Assembly (NCBI GenBank): GCA_035632055.1
Contig: DASQHO010000054.1
Span: forward strand, 42,917 to 106,916
DNA length: 64,000 nucleotides
Source of the DNA: REEB95 sp035632055
Lineage (GTDB): Bacteria > Pseudomonadota > Alphaproteobacteria > ATCC43930 > CGMCC-115725
Direction of reading: 5' to 3'
Below, in pieces: positions 51,101 to 59,225 of the stretch. Numbering within the stretch: position 1 is the first letter of the stretch; each line of letters begins with the position of its first letter. Below the pieces are notes generated by a model. The model was not told where the DNA came from. It ran no database searches and worked only from the letters and a program-made list of their open reading frames with translations. The translations under genes were made by a program, and so were the position numbers.

Positions 51101-51550
51101 ATGCCGAACCGACAAGGCTTGGTCGCCGTTTTCGCAAGCGCAGTTCTCCTTGCTGCTTGCCACAGCGCGCCAATTCCCCCGCCGCCGGCGCCGGCGCCGG
51201 TCGTTCCAGCGGCAGTTGTCCGGCCGGCGTTCGTCCAAGTCGGCTACGCTTCCTGGTACGGTCCGCATTTCAACGGCAAGCACACCGCCAACGGCGAGCG
51301 TTTCGACATGCACGCATTGACCGCGGCGCACCGGACCTTGCCGATCAACTCTTACGTTCGCGTCACCAATCTCACCAACCACCGGTCGGTCGTCGTGCGC
51401 ATCAACGACCGTGGTCCTTATGCCGCGAACCGCATCATCGATCTGTCCGCCGAGGCCGCGCGCGAGCTGGGCATCCGCAAAGGTGGCGTCGCGCGCGTCC
51501 GCATCGAGCTGATGACAGCCGATGAGGCGAGTGACTCGCGCAGCCGCTAA
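51101..51550 (+). CDS. rlpA: RlpA-like lipoprotein, double-psi beta-barrel
   Basis: The 149-residue protein has a lipobox LLAAC (Cys20), a Pro/Ala-rich linker and a DPBB domain: GYASWYGPHFNGKHTANGER, FDMHALTAAHRTLP, and VRINDRGPYAANRIIDLS. In other bacteria RlpA is a septal lytic transglycosylase acting on peptidoglycan lacking stem peptides. The catalytic-type Asp/His are present. It lacks a C-terminal SPOR domain and is shorter than the E. coli protein. Confidence 0.88.
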   Translation: MPNRQGLVAVFASAVLLAACHSAPIPPPPAPAPVVPAAVVRPAFVQVGYASWYGPHFNGKHTANGERFDMHALTAAHRTLPINSYVRVTNLTNHRSVVVRINDRGPYAANRIIDLSAEAARELGIRKGGVARVRIELMTADEASDSRSR

Positions 51551-51556
51551 ATCGCG

Positions 51557-51961
51557 TCAGCGTCCCGGCGTCCAGCCCTTGGGTGCGAGCTCGAAGCCGG
51601 CGAAGTCGAACGGCGGCGCCACCGTGCATCCCGTCAGGCTCCAGCCGCCGAGGCTCTTCGCCGCCTGCCAGCATCGCGCCGGCACGGTCACCTGCGGCCG
51701 TTCGCCCTTGGCCATGTCGGACCCGAGCACAATGCGCTCGACGCGTTTGCCCTCTTCCGACAGCAGCAGCTCGAGCGCCGCGCCGGCGTAATAGTGCCAG
51801 GTCTCGCTTTGCGCGATGCGGTGCCAGTGCGACGCCTCGCCCTGCTTGAGCAGGTAATAGATCGAAGTCGAATACGGATCGCGATGAACCTCGCGGAACC
51901 AGCCGCCTTCGGGATGCGGCGCGAGTTCGAGCGCGCGGATGATGGCGTCGGCATCGTGCAT
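51557..51961 (-). CDS. cupin protein, DUF985 family
   Basis: The 134-residue protein is a single cupin of the DUF985 type: ELAPHPEGGWFREVHRD, SIYYLLKQGEASHWHRIAQS, ETWHYYAGAALELLLSEEG and PARCWQAAKSLGGWSLTGC. Histidines in SHWH and the Glu in ETWHYY are likely metal ligands. Enzymatic role is unknown, possibly epimerase-like. Its start is 20 nt from the stop of the FAD oxidoreductase gene, so the two are probably co-transcribed. Confidence 0.88.
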   Translation of the reverse strand: MHDADAIIRALELAPHPEGGWFREVHRDPYSTSIYYLLKQGEASHWHRIAQSETWHYYAGAALELLLSEEGKRVERIVLGSDMAKGERPQVTVPARCWQAAKSLGGWSLTGCTVAPPFDFAGFELAPKGWTPGR

Positions 51962-51981
51962 GGGTGTGGGCGCGGTGACGG

Positions 51982-53298
51982 TCAGGCAGCCGGCTTGCTG
52001 TCGCGCTGATAATACTTCGCCCACACGTTGTTGAGCGAGAAGACGATCGGCTTGCCGAGGATTTTCTCGCTCCACAGCGGCACGAAAAACGGCCGGTCGG
52101 GCCGGAAATAGCGATAATAGACGTGATCCTGCTGCGTCTCGGTGCTGCGCGCGTGCCGTGCCGCGAAGTCGCCACAGAATGCTGCCCATGGCAGGCCGAC
52201 GCATCCCAAGACGAACTGCACCCACGGCGCGTCGGGATCGCGCAGCACCGTCGGAAACAGATCGCGCGTCATGTCGATCAGGCCCGGCCAGTATTGCAGG
52301 AACTCGACTTTCGCGAGCGCCGGAAACTTGCGCAGGAACTTGCGGATGACGCGCTCGGCGACGCGCGGCGAAGTCACCGCGTTGCGCGCATAAGTCGTCA
52401 GCATGCTGCCGCCGCCGAGCAGCAGCCGCTGGTCGCCGGTCAGCCGCCAATAGCTGTAGACAAGGTCGGTGTCCCAGCATTGCAGCGGATCGCCGGGAAA
52501 CAGGCCGGCGACTTCCTTGTCGGTCAGCGGCTCGCTGATCGTCAAAAACGTCTCGGCATGGAACACGTTCTCGGAATAGGGCGAGAACGCGCGCGTCAGC
52601 TTGTCGGCGCAGACAATGATCTTGTCGGCAGTGACGCTGCCGCCGTGCGTGCGCACGCGGTGGCCATCGATCGCACGCGCCTCGGTGCTTTCGAAGATGC
52701 GCACGCCGCGTTCGAGCAGCACGCGCTTGACGCCCTGGCTGTAGCGCAGCGCGTCGATGCCGAAGCAGCCGGGATAACGCACCGCGCCTTTGTACATCGG
52801 CGAGCCGATCACTTTCGCAAGGTCCGCCGCGCGGTATTCGGTCAGCGGATAGACGAGCCGCCGCCGCGCTTCGGCCTCTTCGTGCACGTCCTTGGCGCCG
52901 GCCGCGTCGCTCGCGAGGAACAGGCTGTCCTGCGTCAGCAGATCGCATTCGATACCGTGCGCGGCGACGGTGTCGCGGATGAGCGCGATGCCGTTCTCCG
53001 GCACCTGCCACAGCTCGTGCGCGCCCTGTTGGCCGAAGCGGCGCAAAATCTGCGACAATTCAAGCTCGCTGTCCGGCGTCAGGAACCCGGCGCTCTTGCC
53101 GGTCGTGCCGCCGCCGCAGATGTTGCGATCGATGAGAACGACACGGCTGCCCATGTCGGACAAACGCAGCGCTGCGGATAGGCCGGCCATGCCGGCGCCG
53201 ACGATGACGATGTCGGCGGTGATGTCGGATGCAAGCGGCGGCTGGATCGGGTCCCGCGAACTCAGCAGCGTCGTGTACCACCAATTCTGCAACAACAT
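51982..53298 (-). CDS. FAD-dependent amino-acid/amine oxidoreductase (DAO family)
   Basis: The 438-residue protein has the FAD-binding motif IVIVGAGMAGLSAALRLSDM near residue 30 and the DAO fold (GGGTTGKSAGFLTPDSEL, then a C-terminal PDRPFFVPLWSEKILGKP). It would oxidise an amino acid or amine, passing electrons to a membrane acceptor or oxygen. I chose the ATG at 53298; a TTG at 53328 adds ten residues. It lies directly upstream of the cupin gene. Confidence 0.88.
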   Translation of the reverse strand: MLLQNWWYTTLLSSRDPIQPPLASDITADIVIVGAGMAGLSAALRLSDMGSRVVLIDRNICGGGTTGKSAGFLTPDSELELSQILRRFGQQGAHELWQVPENGIALIRDTVAAHGIECDLLTQDSLFLASDAAGAKDVHEEAEARRRLVYPLTEYRAADLAKVIGSPMYKGAVRYPGCFGIDALRYSQGVKRVLLERGVRIFESTEARAIDGHRVRTHGGSVTADKIIVCADKLTRAFSPYSENVFHAETFLTISEPLTDKEVAGLFPGDPLQCWDTDLVYSYWRLTGDQRLLLGGGSMLTTYARNAVTSPRVAERVIRKFLRKFPALAKVEFLQYWPGLIDMTRDLFPTVLRDPDAPWVQFVLGCVGLPWAAFCGDFAARHARSTETQQDHVYYRYFRPDRPFFVPLWSEKILGKPIVFSLNNVWAKYYQRDSKPAA

Positions 53299-53423
53299 CG
53301 GACGCCGGCCCTCGGGTCGCTCAATCAATTCCGAATTATCAAGCCAGCGACGGGAAATGCGTTCTGACGACGCGTTGGCGGCAAACTAGCCCGCGCCGCC
53401 TGCGATTTCGCGTGAATAAATTT

Positions 53424-54044
53424 TCATGCGGGTGGCGGTACCGTCGCCTGCATCGATTTGCGCTTGGAAAAGTCACCGAACCATTTGGCCAATGCCGGAT
53501 GCCGCGCGCGCCAGCCCTCGCCGGCATAGCGGAAGTCGAGATAGCCGAGCGCGCAGCCGATGGCGATCTGGCCGATGGTGAGTGATCCGCCGAGCGCGCC
53601 TTCGCTGGCCTTGCCCTCGAGCGCGGCAAGGCCGTTGCGGATCTTGCGCATCTGGCCGGCGCTCCATTCCGGCCACTGCTTGTCCTGCGGCCGAACCGCG
53701 GTCTCGTAACGGTTGAGCACGCCGGCATCGAGCATGCCGTCGGCCAGCGCCTGTTGCGCCAGCGCCGTCCAGCGCGCGGTGCCCGAAGGCGGAAACATCT
53801 TCGGCCCGCTGTGCAGACTGTCGAGGTATTCGCAGATGACGCGTGAATCGAACAGCACTTGGTCGTCGTCGGTCAACAGCGTCGGCAGCTTCATCAACGG
53901 ATTCTGGTGACTCAAATCCTCGTTGGGCTGCACCGGCAGGACCGTCGTCGGCACGCGCTCGATGCGGCTCTCGAGGCCGGTTTCGATCGCCAGCACCAGC
54001 ACCTTGCGCACGAACGGCGACGTCGGCGAATAACGCAATTTCAT
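53424..54044 (-). CDS. glutathione S-transferase family protein
   Basis: The 206-residue protein has the N-terminal thioredoxin-like GST domain (KLRYSPTSPFVRKVLVLAIE, NPLMKLPTLLTDD, ICEYLDSLHSG) and an all-helical C-terminal domain (IAIGCALGYLDFRYAGEGWR). The Ser/Pro of SPFVRK occupies the usual catalytic position. It would conjugate glutathione or act on a glutathione adduct. gloB, also glutathione-linked, lies upstream on the same strand after a repeat. Confidence 0.9.
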   Translation of the reverse strand: MKLRYSPTSPFVRKVLVLAIETGLESRIERVPTTVLPVQPNEDLSHQNPLMKLPTLLTDDDQVLFDSRVICEYLDSLHSGPKMFPPSGTARWTALAQQALADGMLDAGVLNRYETAVRPQDKQWPEWSAGQMRKIRNGLAALEGKASEGALGGSLTIGQIAIGCALGYLDFRYAGEGWRARHPALAKWFGDFSKRKSMQATVPPPA

Positions 54045-54065
54045 CGTGTGTGCCCCCTTTGGCGA

Positions 54066-54126
54066 TTGTCGCAGCTTCTCACCCCCACCCTAACCCTCCC
54101 CCTTAAGGGGGAGGGATGGAAGGGAG
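54066..54126. repeat. GC-rich palindromic intergenic repeat between GST and gloB genes
   Basis: CCCCCACCCTAACCCTCCCC, then a CCTCCCCCTTAAGGGGGAGG perfect palindrome and ATGGAAGGG. It is a clear member of the family seen at 36714 and 48816. Confidence 0.7.
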
Positions 54127-54138
54127 TCGCTGCTGGCA

Positions 54139-54903
54139 TCAAAACACATCCTTTGCTTTGCGGATGGCGGCGAAGGTTGCGACCGCATCGCCCGGTGCAC
54201 CCATCGCGCGCTGCAGCTCGGGCAGATCGGCGCGCAGGAACGGATTGGTCGCCAACTCGTCGCCCATTGTTCCCGGCACGGTCGCTTGCCCCGCCGCGCG
54301 CATCGCATCGACGCGCGCCGCCCGCGCGATCAGCGCCGCGTTTTTCGGCTCCATGGTCAATGCGAAGCGCGCGTTGGCCTGGGTGTATTCGTGGCCGCAA
54401 TAGACCCGCGTCTCCGGCGGCAGCGTCTTTAATTTGCTCAGCGAGCCCCACATCTGCTGCGGCGTGCCTTCGAACAAGCGGCCGCAGCCCATCAGGAACA
54501 GCGTGTCGCCGCTGAATAGCGCCTGTGAATCCTTGAACCAATAGGCGATGTGGCCGCGCGTATGGCCGGGCACGTCGAACACCGTCGCCGCCGCGTTGCC
54601 GAATTTGAACGTGTCGCCGTCGCCGACCGCGACGTCGATGCCGGGTATGCGGGCTTGATCGGCAAGAGGTCCGACGACGATCGCCTGGCTCGCCGCTTTC
54701 AGCTCCAAATTGCCGCCGGTGTGGTCGGGATGGTGGTGCGTGTTGATGATGTGGGTGAGCGTCAGGCCGCGGCTCTTGAGCGCGGCCAGAACCGGCGCCG
54801 CCTCCGACGGATCGACAACGCCGACCGCGCCGCTGGCGGGCTCGCGCAGCAGATAGATGTAATTGTCGCGCAGCGCGGGAATGAGCTGGATTTCGAGCGT
54901 CAT
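54139..54903 (-). CDS. gloB: hydroxyacylglutathione hydrolase (glyoxalase II)
   Basis: The 254-residue metallo-beta-lactamase-fold enzyme hydrolyses S-lactoylglutathione to lactate in methylglyoxal detoxification. It has the metal motif THHHPDHTGG (about residues 54-63), the bridging Asp region LFSGDTLFLMGCGRLFEG, the CGHEYTQANARFA histidine and the family's C-terminal domain. Length matches the family. It is divergent from the methyltransferase gene, 45 nt apart. Confidence 0.95.
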   Translation of the reverse strand: MTLEIQLIPALRDNYIYLLREPASGAVGVVDPSEAAPVLAALKSRGLTLTHIINTHHHPDHTGGNLELKAASQAIVVGPLADQARIPGIDVAVGDGDTFKFGNAAATVFDVPGHTRGHIAYWFKDSQALFSGDTLFLMGCGRLFEGTPQQMWGSLSKLKTLPPETRVYCGHEYTQANARFALTMEPKNAALIARAARVDAMRAAGQATVPGTMGDELATNPFLRADLPELQRAMGAPGDAVATFAAIRKAKDVF

Positions 54904-54948
54904 GGCGGCAGACTAACGCAATTCGCCGCCCGTGCTACACTCGAAACG

Positions 54949-55686
54949 ATGTTCATTGATGTCGTTGATTTACGCGATTTCTACGAGCGCCGGCTGGGCG
55001 GCATCGCGCGGCAAATGATCCGCCGCCGCATCGGCATGCTGTGGCCCGATTTCAAGGGTCTCAACATCCTCGGTCTCGGTTATGCGACGCCGTTTCTGCG
55101 TCCCTTTTTGTCCGGGTCCGAGCGCGTTGTCGCGCTTATGCCGGCGCCGCAAGGCGTGCTGCCGTGGCCGCGCCGAGCGCCAAACCGTGCCGCGCTGACC
55201 GACGAAAGCGACTTGCCGCTGCCCAATTTCTCGATGGACCGCGTACTGCTGGTGCACGGCCTCGAATTCAGCGAGCAGGTGCGGCCGCTGCTGCGCGAGA
55301 TCTGGCGCGTGCTCGCCGCCGGCGGCCGGCTCATTGTCGTCGTGCCCAACCGCCGCGGCATCTGGGCGCGCTTCGATCACACGCCGTTCGGACAGGGCAA
55401 TCCCTACACCACCGGACAATTGAACCTGCTGCTGCGCGACGAAGGCTTCACGCCCGAGCGCAGCGCCGGCGCCCTCTTCGTGCCGCCGACCGCAAGCCGC
55501 TTCCTGCTGCGCTCGGCCGCACTGTGCGAGCGCATCGGCGAGATGTGGTTCAGGACCTTCGCGGGCGTGGTCGTCGTCGAAGCGACGAAGCAAATCTACG
55601 CCGCCAAGCCCAAGGCCGAGCGCCTGAAGGAGCGCCGCCGCGTCCTGCTGCCGATGCCCGGCACGCCGAGTCCGGCAGGGCCGTAG
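54949..55686 (+). CDS. class I SAM-dependent methyltransferase
   Basis: The 245-residue protein has a methyltransferase_11-type fold: NILGLGYATPFLRPFL in place of a canonical glycine loop, FSMDRVLLVHGLEFSEQVR, and LREIWRVLAAGGRLIVVVPN (the post-motif strand). Substrate unknown. It starts at ATG 54949, divergent from gloB. This methyltransferase-gloB arrangement near metW-metX is common in Hyphomicrobiales (recalled, not checked). Confidence 0.82.
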   Translation: MFIDVVDLRDFYERRLGGIARQMIRRRIGMLWPDFKGLNILGLGYATPFLRPFLSGSERVVALMPAPQGVLPWPRRAPNRAALTDESDLPLPNFSMDRVLLVHGLEFSEQVRPLLREIWRVLAAGGRLIVVVPNRRGIWARFDHTPFGQGNPYTTGQLNLLLRDEGFTPERSAGALFVPPTASRFLLRSAALCERIGEMWFRTFAGVVVVEATKQIYAAKPKAERLKERRRVLLPMPGTPSPAGP

Positions 55687-55699
55687 CCGGCGCTCTTTA

Positions 55700-55746
55700 T
55701 TTCTTACCCTCACCGCCTTTTGGGGGAGAGGTCAGGGTGAGGGGTT
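55700..55746. repeat. GC-rich palindromic intergenic repeat, short copy
   Basis: TTCTTACCCTCACCGCC followed by GGGGGAGAGGTCAGGGTGAG is a short, partial copy ending in the same GTGAGGGG as other members. Confidence 0.6.
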
Positions 55747-55751
55747 CCGCT

Positions 55752-56444
55752 CTACTCGCCGCGGAACTTGATCGCCGCGTGCGTGCCGTCGCAGAACGGC
55801 TTGTTCTTCGACTGGCCGCAGCGGCACAGCGTCACGCGGTTGCGTACTTCATAGGTGAAGCCGTCGGCGGCGATCACCGCGATGCCGCCGCGCAGCCACA
55901 ACGGGCCGCCGCAATGCTGCGCCGGATCGTCGACCACACCGATCGACACCGGAAAATTGGGCTCGAGCGCCTGGCCCGTCGCCTTGTCCCATGCGACGAG
56001 ACGGCCGGACGGACAATTCTCCACCTGGCGAACGAAGATCGCCCGCGTCTGCGGGCTGTCGGTGTGCCGCACCTGGTTCCACACCTTGCCGTGCGGATCG
56101 CAGAAGCGCGCGAAGGCGCACAGGCTGTCGGCATCGGTCAGCTTCATCGCCGGCCCGTTGAAGGTGCGCGCCTGCTGCAGATAGGGCGCGCGGTTCGCCG
56201 TTTCGGTGCCGTCGAAGCCGACTTTTTCGTGGCTGCCGTCACAGAACGGCTTGTTCTTCGAATGGCCGCAGCGGCACAAATAGTATTCGCCCTCGGTCGC
56301 GAACCGTTTGCCCTCGATCCATTTCTCCGAGCCGCCTTCGGCGTCGACGCCGATCGTCTGCTTGCTCAGCGGCACGTCGGCGCTGACCGCATAGGGCCCG
56401 TTTTTGGATACCGTCACCCGCGCGTCGCTTTTGGCTTTGCTCAT
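55752..56444 (-). CDS. CDGSH iron-sulfur protein with two CDGSH motifs
   Basis: The 230-residue protein has two CDGSH [2Fe-2S] sites: Cys57, Cys59, Cys68 and His72 (CRCGHSKNKPFCDGSH) and Cys207, Cys209, Cys218 and His222 (CRCGQSKNKPFCDGTH). The intervening region (residues about 95-180) has CAFARFCDPHGKVWN, VENCPSGRLVAWDK and QHCGGP, resembling a DUF1271-like segment. It may transfer clusters or electrons. It has no neighbour in an operon. Confidence 0.9.
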   Translation of the reverse strand: MSKAKSDARVTVSKNGPYAVSADVPLSKQTIGVDAEGGSEKWIEGKRFATEGEYYLCRCGHSKNKPFCDGSHEKVGFDGTETANRAPYLQQARTFNGPAMKLTDADSLCAFARFCDPHGKVWNQVRHTDSPQTRAIFVRQVENCPSGRLVAWDKATGQALEPNFPVSIGVVDDPAQHCGGPLWLRGGIAVIAADGFTYEVRNRVTLCRCGQSKNKPFCDGTHAAIKFRGE

Positions 56445-56531
56445 GGCCGTTTCTCCCCGGCGACGTTGCTCTGGTTACGGCCAGTATGGGTGCGCCGCGG
56501 CTGGAATGGCAAGGCGGGCGGCGCTTCTCTG

Positions 56532-56614
56532 CGTCATTGCGAGGCGTGTTGCGTGGAAGCAATCCCGTTCGTCGTCAAACCGCTCGATTGCCGCGCCGTC
56601 GGCTCGCAATGACG
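56532..56614. repeat. CATTGCGAG element with 12-bp terminal inverted repeats
   Basis: CGTCATTGCGAG (56532-56543) and CTCGCAATGACG (56603-56614) are perfect inverted repeats bracketing an 83-bp element with internal GAAGCAATCC/GATTGC. The same 12-mer occurs at 37696. This type of palindromic element is scattered in many Hyphomicrobiales genomes (recalled). Confidence 0.7.
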
Positions 56615-56635
56615 GCACGAGGAAGATGCGCTCCC

Positions 56636-56818
56636 TTACTGGTCGCTGGTCGTGCTGAACTCGCGGCACTCCGCCGCTTCCTCGCGGCTGCGGTGGTCGT
56701 GGGGGCAGAACAGGAGAGGCGGATTATAGGGCTCGTCCGACTCCCGGACCGAGACATAGACGCCGCGCCCATTGCCTGTGGCGTCGAGCCTTTCGCGCAC
56801 GGAGAACCGAATGCTCAT
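56636..56818 (-). CDS. small protein with His/Cys motif (60 aa)
   Basis: The product starts MSIRFSVRERLDATGNGRG and contains NPPLLFCPHDHRSREEAAEC, a Cys/His cluster that could bind a metal. Function unknown. I chose the ATG at 56818, where protein-like sequence begins. Confidence 0.6.
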   Translation of the reverse strand: MSIRFSVRERLDATGNGRGVYVSVRESDEPYNPPLLFCPHDHRSREEAAECREFSTTSDQ

Positions 56819-56930
56819 GTATGAAGCATGGCACGTGCCCAGAAGCGCGCAAGAGGGCTGAAAAATCCGGCTTCCAACGGCTGCGTCCGGGCGCGCACTA
56901 TACTGTCCGCCTGCCTCGGGGGAGGACGCC

Positions 56931-57431
56931 ATGGACCTCGGCACTGCATCGCTGTTCGCGCGCTATCGCGCCTGGGCCGACCGGCTCACCTATGATTCCG
57001 TCGCTGCGCTGCCGCCCGGCGAGGCGGATAAGCCGCGTCCGACCCTGTTCAAGACCATCATCGGCACGCTCAACCACAATCTGCTGATTGACATGGTGTG
57101 GCAGGCGCACATCGAAGGCCGCGAGCACGGCTTCAAGGCGCGCAATGTCGTCATCCACGCCGATTTCGCCGGCCTGTGGACGGCGCAGCAGGCGATGAAC
57201 CGCTGGTGGCTCGATTGGGTCGCGGCGCAGGCCGAACGGAGCCTCGACGAGCCGGTGCGCTTCCGCTTCATCGACGGCGGCGAGGGCACGATGACGCGCG
57301 GCGCGATCCTGCTGCACGTCGTCAACCACGGCACCTATCACCGCGGCTGGATCGCCGAGATGTTTTACGCGATGGCGCACCGGCCGCCGGCAACCGATCT
57401 GCCGGTGTTTTTACGCGAGGTGCGGAAGTGA
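56931..57431 (+). CDS. DinB family protein
   Basis: The 166-residue four-helix protein has the DinB-like metal-binding pattern: LNHNLLIDMVW early (His about 49) and HVVNHGTYHRGW late (His about 130 and 134). The family includes maleylpyruvate isomerase-like and thiol-dependent transferases. The start ATG is at 56931. Function beyond the family is not predictable. Confidence 0.88.
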   Translation: MDLGTASLFARYRAWADRLTYDSVAALPPGEADKPRPTLFKTIIGTLNHNLLIDMVWQAHIEGREHGFKARNVVIHADFAGLWTAQQAMNRWWLDWVAAQAERSLDEPVRFRFIDGGEGTMTRGAILLHVVNHGTYHRGWIAEMFYAMAHRPPATDLPVFLREVRK

Positions 57432-57561
57432 GCCGTTGCCGGCTTCCTTGGCTGAATTTTGGCGTTCTTTTGGAACTCCTTTAAGACTTCACCCGCCGCC
57501 GCGACCAGACTGCAAACCACGCGGTCATCCCGACCGTGCCAACCAACCACGGAGGTTTGTC

Positions 57562-57747
57562 ATGTCGAACGTACTTGGTGTTCTGATCGCAGCGGCCTTC
57601 GTCGTCCTGTCTTCGGCGGCGATGGCGCAGGACCTGCAGGTGTCGAGCGTGCAAGGCGCCGCGGGCGTGAGCGAGACCGGCCAGTCGATCACTTTCGGCG
57701 CCGGCCCCTACGACACGGAGGCCATGTCCAGCAACTTGGGGGAATAA
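57562..57747 (+). CDS. small exported protein (61 aa)
   Basis: A signal peptide (VLGVLIAAAFVVLSSAAMAQD) is followed by about 38 residues (QVSSVQGAAGVSETGQSITF, then GAGPYDTEAMSSNLGE). GGAGG lies 6 nt before the ATG. Function unknown. Confidence 0.68.
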   Translation: MSNVLGVLIAAAFVVLSSAAMAQDLQVSSVQGAAGVSETGQSITFGAGPYDTEAMSSNLGE

Positions 57748-57876
57748 CCCATTTGCGGCCGGGCCGCGCGGCGGTTCGGCAAGCCTGAGCCGGGCAAACG
57801 AGGCAAACGACAGCGGCGGCGCGACGACAAGCCCGCCGCTGTCACTTTAAGCGCATGGCCATCCGCCGTTTTTCGC

Positions 57877-59103
57877 TTATTTGCCGTTTCGCAGATATTC
57901 GTGAATTCGTCCTTTGGCGGAACTGTGCGACGCCAGCACGCTCGCGGCCAAATTGCTGTGGGTCCACTCGAAGCCGCAATGATGGTCGACCGGGAATTCG
58001 ATCAGCGCGATTTTCTTGTTGTGCTCGGCGTTCCGCTTCTCGAGATGAAACCGGAACAATTTCACATCGTCGGTCGAGGTTGTAGCCGCGAACAACATCA
58101 CCAGATTGTTGAGCGCCTCGACGAGATTGTGGTGCGGGTGAACCTCCTTGGTGTCGAGGAGACGGCAAACCCACACCTCGTCGAGATCGGGATGGTTTTC
58201 CAGCAGGTCCTTGAATCCGACGGTGTCGATCGTCGCGCCTTCGACATAGGTCGTTCCGTTGATCGTGACCGGCGACAAGATATACGGCAGGCCGCTGCAT
58301 GCGCAGAGGGTTTCGGTGGTGATCTTTTGGTATTTGTCGTCCTTGTTCGAGAACAGCTCCAGCCTCTGCGCGTCGACGTTATAGGCATTGTGATACAGGA
58401 CCGGCACGTCGGCGCCCGCGAGCAAATCCATGTCGAGCGATTGCAGCAGGTCGTAATGCGGGTACCAAAGCTTGCTGATCCCGGGAAGGTCGTTCTTCCA
58501 GATCATGCTCATGAGAAACCGAGCCGCGGGATTCGGCGCGAGAAACGCGTTCAGCAACAAGTGGCAGAACTCTCCGTAATTCCATTTGCTCGGAGTCAAA
58601 TAGAAGTCGAGCAGCTGGTTATAGCCGTTGAGGATTTCCTTCGGCACGACGAGGTTCGTGTATGAGCGCGGATCGACGGTGAAACGCAGGCTCGCGGCAA
58701 TCCATTCGGGAATGTCGGGGACGAAAACCGTAGGGCATGGGAATTTGTCGTAGGCGTCGTCGTCGCGGAAGAAATCGTACATCTTCTTCTCGGCGTAACC
58801 GTACTTGTCGGACCGGTCCGGACTCACGTGGTAGAGGCAGCCGAGCCACGCGCCGACGCAACTGAGGCTCCAGACATCGAACTTGATTTCGGGAGATTCG
58901 CCGAGCGCCTTGAGCACGCCGAGACCGATGCCGACGGCGGGTCCGCCGCCGGCCAAGGTCAGCGCGCGTTTCTTTTTCGCAACCGCGCCGTTCGACACCG
59001 ATGGGTGCGGCGCGGTGGTTTGCCGGTGTGGTGTCGCAGCTGCCCGCCTCGCGCGGGTTGTGCCGGTCGTGGACGTGGACAAGTTCGCGTTGCGTATCGC
59101 CAT
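57877..59103 (-). CDS. patatin-like phospholipase family protein with altered catalytic residues
   Basis: The 408-residue protein has a disordered N-terminal about 40 residues and then a patatin-like domain: RALTLAGGGPAVGIGLG (oxyanion GGG at residues 52-54), then, where G-x-S-x-G is expected, Leu80-Ser-Cys82-Val-Gly84, and where D-G-[GA] is expected, Glu288-Gly-Ala. Canonical members are serine-Asp acyl hydrolases. AGGGAGGGGGC lies before the ATG at 59103. It is divergent from the large regulator at 59226 (122 nt apart). Confidence 0.78.
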   Translation of the reverse strand: MAIRNANLSTSTTGTTRARRAAATPHRQTTAPHPSVSNGAVAKKKRALTLAGGGPAVGIGLGVLKALGESPEIKFDVWSLSCVGAWLGCLYHVSPDRSDKYGYAEKKMYDFFRDDDAYDKFPCPTVFVPDIPEWIAASLRFTVDPRSYTNLVVPKEILNGYNQLLDFYLTPSKWNYGEFCHLLLNAFLAPNPAARFLMSMIWKNDLPGISKLWYPHYDLLQSLDMDLLAGADVPVLYHNAYNVDAQRLELFSNKDDKYQKITTETLCACSGLPYILSPVTINGTTYVEGATIDTVGFKDLLENHPDLDEVWVCRLLDTKEVHPHHNLVEALNNLVMLFAATTSTDDVKLFRFHLEKRNAEHNKKIALIEFPVDHHCGFEWTHSNLAASVLASHSSAKGRIHEYLRNGK

Positions 59104-59225
59104 GCCCCCTCCCTTGGCGTCCGCATGGCTCAAATTAGCCAAAATCGGCGCGGTGCGGCCATGACAAGGACGTCGAACACAGTAACGTGATACCAGCCAA
59201 AGGTCGCTAGCCCTGCGGCGAATTG

